Part shown: piece by piece, positions 56,205-64,000 of the stretch
Layout of the letters: every line of letters begins with the position of its first letter
Numbering within the stretch: position 1 is the first letter of the stretch
NCBI GenBank assembly: GCA_037976565.1
Contig: CP137679.1
Coordinates: forward strand, 10,886,992 to 10,950,991
Length of the DNA: 64,000 bases
Reading direction: 5' to 3'
Source: Mesocentrotus franciscanus
Lineage: Eukaryota > Echinodermata > Echinoidea > Camarodonta > Strongylocentrotidae
Position numbers and translations under genes: made by a program
Notes under the pieces: model-generated
Database searches by the model: none
The model's input: the letters and a program-made list of their open reading frames with translations, nothing else
What the model was told of the DNA's origin: nothing

Positions 56205-56441
56205 GGAATAATTATTATTAAAACAAATGATGATGGATGATTGTTTTACCTGACTGCTAAGAAAGCATGTGTATGCTTGTAAGTGGGCAACCATGGAACC
56301 GACGGCTTTAAGTGCTCTCCGATGGACTTGGTAATGAGCACTAATGCCTTACCAAGGGCACGAGCACACTGACATAGTTTCGAACCCAGGGACCTCTGGG
56401 CTACGAGATCACTGCTCTACCTCTAAGCCATCGCACCTACA
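56205..56441 (-). mobile_element. tRNA-derived SINE, family 2 (minus)
   Basis: Inverse of 5597-5830: the minus strand has GATGGCTTAGAGGTAGAGCA, CCCTGGGTTCGAAACTATG, CACTTAAAGCCGTCGG and ACATGCTTTCTTAGCAGTCA, ending in an ATT-rich tail at 56209-56220. Confidence 0.82.
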
Positions 56442-56767
56442 GTTACCATGGTTACAGATACTCTCACGCTATCATCTTGTGATGATTTTTATACCTTCCA
56501 AAAAAAAAATCGCCTTTGAAGGCTAGCAAAGACCTTTAGAGCACACAAAATTCACCTCTAACTGAAAAGAAAAAGGATTTGTAGAATTTAATCGAAGGGT
56601 TTGTCAAACACAAGGTCGAACTATGTATGAAAAGGCGTTTATCACGTTTATTGCGTTCGGTAACGTCGGCGGCGCGCGACCCTAATCAAAATAACTTGGC
56701 TGTTTCTACATCATCTACTGAACTCATCGATCTGACTGAACTAATCTACATTACAACAAAACATAAT

Positions 56768-56877
56768 ACACCGGTCACACCACTAAACCGACTCTCAGCC
56801 GACCGAAAACTTTCCGATAGTGTCATATTATTTTGGTTCGGTCTGTTGTCGGTCTGCTATCGATCTTGGTGTGACTA
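56768..56877. mobile_element. small hairpin element, GGTCACACCA termini
   Basis: GGTCACACCACTAAACCGAC, CAGCCGACCGAAAAC on the left is mirrored by TTCGGTCTGTTGTCGGTCTG and TTGGTGTGAC on the right. About 110 bp, lying ~200 bp before the receptor exon. Confidence 0.6.
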
Positions 56878-57077
56878 ATGCGTTACGCACACGACACCGG
56901 CCTTCGTGATGTTGAAACGTGCGCGCGCATAGCAAAAAAGTGAGATATGGGAATATTATGACACTGATCCATTTCGATATTTCTTGATTGTATTGTCTGC
57001 AGTTACAGTGTGCAGTGCCTCTGATAATGAAACAATTTTCAAGACTTATTTCCTTGTTTTAATTTCGATGTTCAACA

Positions 57078-57681
57078 ATGACTGCGATTCTACTAGCTCT
57101 TCTTCTCACTGGCCCTCCACACAATCTTAATGAAATTCATTTGCGTCCCGCCATCGACATCGCCTTCGAGAAGGTGAACGACGGGGCGGCGCGAGGTCTC
57201 TACCTCAACTTCTCGATGTCCTATGTCTTTCGCGAGACCGGTCCGGATTGCGGACGGCCGGTCATGGAGGCTCCAGCGGTCGCCGCTGAGCTGTACCGTG
57301 GCTACCCACTGGACGGCATCCTCGGTTCGCCGTGCAGCTACGAAACGGTGGGCATCGCCGACCTCGCCGCGTACTGGAACCTCCCCGTCGTGACGGGCGT
57401 CTCGACATCGGCCGTCCTCGACGACAAGAACCGATATCGAACCCTCACTCGCACGTCTTTCAAAACCGGAGTTCTCGCGAAAGCCGTCGTGGCGTTTTTC
57501 GAGGAATACAAATGGCGTCAATTCGCGTTGGTCTGGCAGTATCCGGGCTATTCTTCCCTCATTGCAATCGCCATGAAAGAGTTGATGGATACCCAAGGAA
57601 ACGCCACCATGCATGAATTTGATCTCAGAGATTATGGGTCGATAAAAGATGCATTGGACGCTGCCACAGCTGTGTCGAGAA
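57078..57681 (+). CDS. receptor guanylate cyclase / natriuretic-peptide-receptor-like ligand-domain exon
   Basis: A 604-bp GC-rich exon encodes ~201 residues of an ANF-receptor (type I periplasmic-binding) ligand domain, expected outside the cell. Landmarks by residue are LRPAIDIAFEKVN (22-34), an N-linked glycosylation site NFS (44-46), C58 and C86 (the conserved N-terminal disulfide pair of natriuretic-peptide receptors), DGILGSPCS (79-87), IADLAAYWNLPVVTG (~92-106), TRTSFKTGVLAKAVVAFFEEY (~127-147) and WRQFALVW (~148-155). It ends at a good donor, CGAGAA|GTAAGT, in phase 1. The start is uncertain. ATG 57078 gives a hydrophobic leader-like MTAILLALLLTG, but TTCTACTAG at 57089-57097 could be an acceptor instead. 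Later domains (rest of the ligand domain, membrane segment, kinase-like and cyclase domains) must lie beyond the window. A receptor lacking the cyclase cannot be excluded. Confidence 0.85.
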
Positions 57682-57960
57682 GTAAGTTTTTGATAAATAA
57701 ATCCTTGATTTTCTATATTATAGTTTAATTCTGTCATTTGTTTTCAGATGCAGTACAACGAAAACTAGTAAATCAAGAAGCTATGAATTGCGTTTCTCTC
57801 TCTCTCATTCTCTTTCTGAATGTCTTTCTCCATTCCTTGTACGTGTATTCTATATGTTTCTCTCCATTCCACTCTCTCTATTCACAATGTGCGTCTCTTA
57901 TCATTATTGTTATTATTATTATCATTACCATTGTTAGCCCCATCAACATTATTATTATTA

Positions 57961-58015
<55 letters not shown>

Positions 58016-59235
58016 GATTATTATTATTATTATTATTACTTTCACTCTCTCACACTCTCTTAATGTTTCCCTCCCCGTCTCCCCCCCCCCTCTCTCTCTC
58101 TCTCTTTTTATCTCTCTAATAATATTGTAATTCTGGCACTCATTCTGTATCTCTCGTCGGTATGTCTCTCTTCCCTCACCTCTCTCCCACTCTCACCCCC
58201 TTTTCTCTCCATCTCTACCCTCTCTCTCTATCTCACTGAGATGGGCATGGGCATTTTTATTTTGTGTGTTATCAGTCGACTGTTGTTGACCTGAGGAATG
58301 CATACATTTGTAATTATGGATACGTGAGTGTGTGTTAATCGTTGGTTAGAATGAGAGTTCTTGCTTGTTTTAGGAATATAAAACTTTGCTAGAAATTCCC
58401 AAGCGTTGATATGAATTTTCTTTTTCGTAAAATTTTATTATCTCCCACACTATTTTTTCCTCCGTGAGAACAACACCGATGCATTGTTATGCCTGCATAG
58501 ACCTACTGCATTTCGGTAACATTAATTAATATAATTTATGCATAAGATCACGGCACATAAATTCGCCGGCACGTTATCATGGCCGGTGACAATAATCACG
58601 GTAATTATCGATGGCGTAACCAGCTTAGGAGAAGCCGGAGTGCTCTATTCCCCACCCCATTTGCTGGGCCAAGAAAGAAAAATCAAGAGAACTTCCAATG
58701 GGCTTTACAGCACGGAGGGTTGGGCAGATACTTCAAGCATCCCTTGTTCTAGAATGATTCCACCATTATTATTAAATGATTTTCTGAATACGCCTCGTTA
58801 ATCGCCAGGGAAAAAAATATGATTAGGGGTTAAAGCCCCGTGCGATCTAGCAATAACTATAACTGCTACCAAACACAACTATAATCAAATGTCCTACCTT
58901 TTCTAGGTAAAATTTGTTGTGTTTTTATTTCTTTATGTGAGAAGATTCAGGCAAGCAATAGTCCCCCTTTAACATCTTCAGGATATTAAAGAGCATTTCG
59001 CTTTTATATTTTCATTGTGCGTTTCATTACGCAATTCGGGGCTGGAATATCATATGTCCATCTCTGTGCCATGTTGTAGATAAACGTACCGCCGTAGTGC
59101 AGGAATCCCACTCCTGACACCTGTTATCTGTTACCTCGGATATACTGATCAATTTCATTGTCAATATTGGCTTCATTAGGTCCTACTTGCAGGGGTATCA
59201 TTATTTGCCTTCATGCTTCTACGCTTACAGGTGCT
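57682..59235 (+). other. first part of the receptor-gene intron; simple repeats
   Basis: Begins with the splice donor. Contains (ATT)n at 57948-58040 and a long C/T-rich run with (CT)n at 58040-58240. An acceptor-like TTGTTTTCAG at 57738-57747 would give a 66-bp intron, but the following frame degenerates into CT repeat, so it is not accepted as an exon. Confidence 0.55.
57948..58040 (+). repeat. (ATT)n microsatellite
   Basis: About 30 ATT units with two interruptions. There is no SINE body next to it. Confidence 0.9.
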
Positions 59236-59827
59236 TTAAAGGGAAATCCAATCCAAATAGACAACTACTCTAAAAGAAAGCAGAAAATCAGAGAAGCAAA
59301 CCGATGAAAGTTTCAATTAAATCCGACTAAATATAAACAAGTTATCAAATTTTGAAAATTGTAATCATTATACGAATGGGCACTGCAAATTGGCTGAAGC
59401 GGTAATGTCAATGTGATGTAGTGCTGGACTATTTTCCCATCTGTTCCAACATATAAAATGACTAAAATTTAATTTTTTTCACAAATTCATGGGTCAGGAG
59501 GGTCTATTCTCTTTAGAGGACCTATAATAATATGCTACCTATAATATATTTTGAGTAGTGCCCCAAGGGAGAAGGAACTTACGAGAAAAACAGAAATTAA
59601 TGATATTTTTGTACACGGCAAATGGGAGAGTTATCCGCGTCCTACGTCACAATCCACTTTCCAAACCACCAATTTGAGATTCGCATAGACTTAGTGATCT
59701 CATATTTCAAACATTCATAACTTCCTTACTATTGGTCCGATTCATTTCAAACTTTTGCCATTCTGTTTCTGTTATTTTTCTGCTTTCATACAAATCAACT
59801 GATTACAAGGGTTGGATTGCCCTTTAA
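59236..59827 (+). mobile_element. MITE family C, most complete copy (592 bp)
   Basis: TTAAAGGGAAATCCAATCC on the left, GGGTTGGATTGCCCTTTAA on the right, TTAA at both ends. The halves are partly inverse copies (AATCCGACTAAATATAAACA against TTACTATTGGTCCGATT). It lies in the receptor intron or beyond the gene. Confidence 0.88.
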
Positions 59828-60708
59828 GGACAAAATAAATAGCAGCACAGAATGGCGCAGGTACGAGGGCTCCCCCGTGCCCCCCTATCGAATGGCAAAA
59901 TAAGAAAAGAGAAGAAGAATAAGAAGAAAATGAACAAGAACAAGAATAAGAGAGAGAGAGAGAGAGAGATGGGGAGAGATAATACACTGTAAAAAGAAGA
60001 CGAAACAATCCCTGTTTTTACGCATAATTATCAATCATATATTTCCGATCCTCCCCATGCCAATAGGTTCCCCCTTATTGGCTGGGCCTTCGTGATGCCA
60101 CTCGCAGTACATGTCGTTTTCAGTCAATCAAAATAATCTTAATTTCGCAAAGGCATGCCGCAAAATAAGTTACATGACACACTCAAAAGGAAAACAAAAA
60201 TGAATGTCTATATCTTTATTTGTACATAATTACAGCATTAATTCCTATCTTGAATATGAAAGATAATAATGATCAGATTGGGTTATAGGATCTATGTCAT
60301 ATACAAAATTATCCCAAATATGCCATTTCTTTTTCTTTTCTTGTTTGTTTAAAGAAGATTATGGTCACAAATATATTGGGTAAGCAAAGGGATTTTCAAG
60401 TGATTATTTAGCAGATATTTAAGTCATATCTGCGAAGTCTGTGTATAATGCAGTAGTTGAGTGAACAGCGTGATTCATGGATTAGGCGTTTTCACTGATG
60501 CGGAACTTATCTCAAAATTTGAGAATATCCCATATCCTCAAAAAACGACTGACTGTCTGTCTATGGTGGCCAGAACTTTGGAGCTAAAAAGAAATGTGCC
60601 TTCATTGTATTAGAGATAAGTGCAGCGTTTTACAAAAAAAAAATTCCTTTTCCATTGTTAAACAAATAATAATAATCGGGTCTTATTTACCCAGGGTAGC
60701 CACACCAG
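59828..60708. other. no gene identified
   Basis: Polypurine (AGAAG)n and (GA)n at 59905-59970, otherwise AT-rich unique DNA. Confidence 0.35.
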
Positions 60709-60997
60709 GGGGGTGTTTCACAAAGACTAAGATCGACTTTAAGTTGGACTTAATTATAACAGGCCGTTCGTGCCATTGCTTTCTCTCATCATTTACTGGC
60801 ATTGGTCTCTCACGGGACGTACAAATCATGGTAAAAAATCTACAAAACTTACATTTTTTGATAATTCATTATTGAAGGAAAAAATATTAGCTAATACTAA
60901 GCTAAAGATCATAATGGTGAGAGCAAACAATGGCACGAACGGCCTGTTATACTTAAGTCCAACTTAAAGTCGATCTTAGTCTTTGTGAAACACCCCC
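60709..60997. mobile_element. hairpin MITE, GGGGGTGTTTCACAAAGAC termini
   Basis: Left GGGTGTTTCACAAAGACTAA, GATCGACTTTAAGTTGGACT, ACAGGCCGTTCGTGCCATTG; the right end is the inverse throughout (CAATGGCACGAACGGCCTGT ... GTGAAACACCCCC). Near-perfect palindrome arms of ~75 bp with a ~140-bp centre. The termini recall the GGGGCATTTCAT element at 32992. Confidence 0.88.
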
Positions 60998-61014
60998 AGT
61001 ATTAATACTGCTCT

Positions 61015-61195
61015 TCATGCGGGTCCTGCAATTACCAAGACTCCAGCAATTGCCAGCTACCCATTTACATACAAGTCGAGAGTGGCAAATGTATATTTAT
61101 GTCTTGCAAAAAGACAGAGCTAGGCTGGGATTTGAACCCTCAACCATTGGACTGAAAGACAAGTGAATGAACCACTGTACCATAATACCTCCTTG
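61015..61195 (-). mobile_element. tRNA-derived SINE, diverged (minus)
   Basis: The minus strand has TATTATGGTACAGTGGTTCA (A-box-like), GAGGGTTCAAATCCCAGCC (B-box), TTGCAAGACATAAATATACA and TTGCCACTC, AAATGGGTAGCTGGCAATTG. The layout after the B-box follows family 1 (GCAAGACATTAATCTACACTTGCCACTC) with many differences. Confidence 0.7.
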
Positions 61196-61680
61196 GTATC
61201 ATGAGACTATTAGAGTAATAGTTTACACATGATTAATTCAATATGTTTCAATTATAGTATTCAAAAGAAAGTGAAAGGTTTTGTGACGGATGCGATGTTA
61301 AATCATTACTTAATCTACAACGATAAGATACCTTAGGACACTTTAATTTAGTTAGGTAATAATGTAGATTAGACTGGCAGACTATATAACCATGCTATAT
61401 CTATAGGCCCATATTAATTTGTAATACCTCTGTGGGCATCGAATTATATGTCAATAATTCATAATAATTTTCGCAAAAATTCATTTTGAACATTTTTCAA
61501 GGACGCCATGCCTAACTAGCAGAAAATAATAAAGGTGATCAAGGTTGGATTGGCAGGCTATACAATTTGATAAAGCTAGTAATTAAAAAAATAAGCAGTT
61601 GGTTAGTAACCTTGCTTGCTTTCTATCAATGAAAGAGACAGTATTGGTGTATATATCGATTATGACAGGTTTTTTTTAAT

Positions 61681-62005
61681 CATGCCTATACTTGATGGAA
61701 AGTGCGACGTGAAATGGATGTTGAATCCATTAAATGATAGCTGATAATGGGGGTTTTTGTACAAAAGAAAGAGAGAGAAAATATCGCACTGGGCTGCTAG
61801 TTTATAAATTATGAAACTGGAACAAAATAGTCACGAATATTTGAATTATGTCGAACGTGGATGAATAAAGTAGGGTGGATCCAGAATTGTGTAAAGGAGT
61901 TTGGGGTTACCTAAAGTAGTGTACTTAAGGTATGCCAGATGTTTTTTTTAAAGGGGCCATTGGCCGGTTGTGCTCCCTCCCCAACCGACACAATAAATAT
62001 TTTCG
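61681..62005 (+). repeat. ~300-bp direct repeat, copy 1
   Basis: CATGCCTATACTTGATGGAA ... GACGTGAAATGGATGTT ... CATTGGCCGGTTGTG ... CGACACAATAAATAT. Matches 62411-62706. Confidence 0.85.
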
Positions 62006-62410
62006 ACGCAATTTCGAAATCAACTACCTTCATTTGATATAATTTTTTCAGCTGTAAAACGTTATTATGAAATGGAAAAATATATATACCAAACAACTCT
62101 CAGAGAGAATAAATTGAAAAAGAAATTGTTTCACTTTAGAAATATATTTTGAAAGTGTTGGAAATGTGCCAACATGAACATGATCATGTATTTTATGTTT
62201 GGTATTGTTTTATATATTTAAAATACTAATTTTGTAATAAACTTTTGTTTTTATCTGCCACAAAGTTTTCGGCCGTGATGATTATTATCTTTGTTCAGCC
62301 ATTATGTATGGAAATTATTTCTTTAATTATTTGTATATAATTTATGGATATACTCTTTATGATGGAATTTGTTATGAAAATAAAGAACCCTGTGGAAGGG
62401 AAAAAAATAT

Positions 62411-62706
62411 CATGCCTATACTTGATGGAAAGTACGACGTGAAATGGATGTTAAATTCATTAAATGATAGCTGATAATGGGGTTATTGTACAAAAGAAAG
62501 AGGGAGAAAATATTGCACAGGGATGTTAGTTGATAAATTATGAAACAGGAACAAAATATTCACGAATATTTGGATCATGTCGAACGTGGTTGAATAAAGC
62601 AGGGTGCATGGATCCAGAATGTTGTACTTTTGTACTTAATGTATGCTAGATGGTTTTTAAAAAGGGGGTCATTGGCCGGTTGTGTCCCCCCATCCGACAC
62701 AATCAA
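62411..62706 (+). repeat. ~300-bp direct repeat, copy 2
   Basis: Second copy with ~10% difference and small indels, 405 bp after the first ends. Between them is an AT-rich spacer ending GAAAATAAAGAACCC plus an A-run. Confidence 0.85.
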
Positions 62707-62805
62707 TATCATGCTTAAGGTTAACCTTATCCACTCAGATGACACTTAAAGTGCTTTCAATAAAACATAACAAAACATATTCAGGAGAAAACTTGTATTT
62801 GAGAT

Positions 62806-63084
62806 GTTGTGGCGTAGTGGATAAGTCGTCGGACTGTGGATCACAGGGTCCGCGGTTCGAGTCCCGCCGCGGCACTAATGTCCTTTGGCAAGACATTAAT
62901 CTACACTTGCCACTCGCCACCCAGGTGTTAAATGGGTACCGGTAGGAAGGAATTCCTTGAATGCTGTGAGCACCGAAATCGGCAGCCTAGCATAGCCGGG
63001 TAATGTTGGAGCGCCTTGAGGACCTTTCAAGGTGGATACGTGCGCTATATAAGAAACCAATATTATTATTATTATTATTATTAT
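62806..63084 (+). mobile_element. tRNA-derived SINE, family 1, complete copy (plus)
   Basis: The tRNA-related head has A-box TGGCGTAGTGGATAAGTCG and B-box GGTTCGAGTCCCGCC; GTTGTGG at the start and CCGCGGC after the B-box can pair as an acceptor stem with G-U pairs. The body is CACTAATGTCCTTTGGCAAG ... TTGCCACTCGCC ... GGAAGGAATTCCTTGAATGC. The 3' part GGAGCGCCTTGAGGACC ... GTGCGCTATATAAGAAACCA is followed by (ATT)n. The 3' part differs from the copy at 6940, so two tail types may exist. The anticodon arm is irregular, so this is not a tRNA gene. Confidence 0.9.
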
Positions 63085-64000
63085 AGTCATCAACAGTCTC
63101 GCTAATTTTCAGTGATTTGGGGAGTCTGATCCACAACTGGGAAGCTTCTGACATAAATGCTCTACCTCATGATCTTTATGTTTTGGGGACAAGTAAATTA
63201 GATTCATTGGATGAACGGAGACTAGAGCGAAATGGCTTGTTGTGGCGGTTGCTATGAAAAGAGATTATTGTGGTGAGGAGAAAAAGAGTATAAAAGTGCT
63301 CGTAAACTCGGAGGCATTGTCATTGATCGATAAAGTGACTGTGAGTGAATGGTTTTTGGAAGGATGATCCGAATAACTTATACAAAACATCTTTAAAAGA
63401 AAGAAGATGTTTCATGCACAGATAAGTGGCAGCGAAGGCTTAATCGTCATAAATTATACATAACAATTGCACCTTATATTGACATGGTTGGCATGGTATT
63501 ACTGCTGAATATAGTATGAGATTGATAAAGCGTTTTCGCATGTAGAAGGATTTTGATCACTTTTTTGCAAACCATCCCACTAGAATATATTTCACGGTCG
63601 GAGAAGCGATGAATAGAAAAGTGGATTTATAGAGTCGTATCCATCAGATAAGTAATGACCTCTCATATTTCTTTAGAATGGCAGACAACCACTAATAATC
63701 ATTACTGCTATCCCGTTGCAAAACAATAGATGTTTACTAAATAGCCCTGCACACAAATGAACACAGCAGACTGAATCAGCACTTGATTGACAGGACATTT
63801 CATGATGAGTAAGAAATGAAGTTGATGAATAGATTTCGTTGACAACAAAATCCTGTCCTTGGTGATATGATGAGAGTGAAAGGAGAGAGGAAAATGAAAG
63901 AACCGCGGATTAGGAGTAAAATTCAACAATATTTTTCGAAGAACGATGAGATCCGCATTTAACAGACAATCCTATATGGAAAGAGATAGTTCCGGAAATT
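63085..64000. other. no gene identified
   Basis: AT-rich DNA to the right edge. Short frames (minus 63708-63929) lack recognisable features. Confidence 0.35.

Noticed and set aside
57093..57737. 214-codon minus-strand frame opposite the receptor exon
   Set aside because: It is the antisense shadow of the GC-rich ANF-receptor exon; it has no domain of its own.
57738..58130. Frame after an acceptor-like TTTTCAG, possible second receptor exon
   Set aside because: It would need a 66-bp intron, and the translation runs straight into (CTCTCT) and (ATT) repeats with no resemblance to the receptor domain.
62806..62880. Functional tRNA gene
   Set aside because: A and B boxes and an acceptor stem are present, but the anticodon arm does not pair properly and position 33 is not T; it is the head of a SINE.
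1..64000. CRISPR arrays, bacterial operons, prophage, riboswitches
   Set aside because: Composition, introns, SINEs, LINE and MITEs show a eukaryotic nuclear genome; the tandem arrays lack CRISPR repeat-spacer structure.

Overview
This is eukaryotic, AT-rich, intron-and-repeat DNA, not bacterial. The best guess is a marine invertebrate deuterostome, most likely an echinoid (sea urchin). The reasons are a natriuretic-peptide-receptor/receptor-guanylate-cyclase type exon, tRNA-derived SINEs with (ATT)n tails, foldback elements whose arms are tandem repeats (an organisation described for sea urchin TU elements), and dense short hairpin transposons. The species call is an inference. The window also holds an assembly gap of exactly 500 N.

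Host coding sequence is sparse. Four loci are supported. (1) A reading frame open at the left edge ends with a stop at 163-165. (2) Two minus-strand exons, 11737-11815 and 10956-11066, join in phase and end in a stop. (3) Two plus-strand exons, 40457-40535 and 42165-42301, join in phase and end in a stop. (4) A large GC-rich plus-strand exon, 57078-57681, encodes the N-terminal part of an ANF-receptor (periplasmic-binding-fold) ligand domain with a good splice donor. Everything else that looks like a protein is a decayed transposable element.

The rest is a mosaic of mobile DNA. Three foldback elements stand out. The first (16850-17492) has arms of degenerate ~20-bp units and a SINE fragment at its centre. 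The second (21713-25863) has arms of ~160-bp units and carries a broken minus-strand gene with FEN/PIN-nuclease-like motifs and a CXC-like cysteine cluster. The third (50856-56000) has arms of ~176-bp units and encloses a broken Ty3/gypsy (Mag-like) element. The arms of the last two are unrelated overall but share a repeated ATGGCCGCC core.

Other mobile DNA includes a 5' LINE fragment (33366-35000), at least seven tRNA-derived SINE or tRNA-like pieces, four families of TTAA-flanked MITEs whose ends all begin TTAAAG, other hairpin elements, a hAT-like 408-bp element, and minisatellites at 28997-29790, 31665-32545 and 39060-39241. The last of these runs into the gap. Several elements are nested or directly abutting, so the insertion order can be read from the sequence.

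Most short open frames in the window are chance frames in AT-rich or repeat DNA and are not listed as genes.
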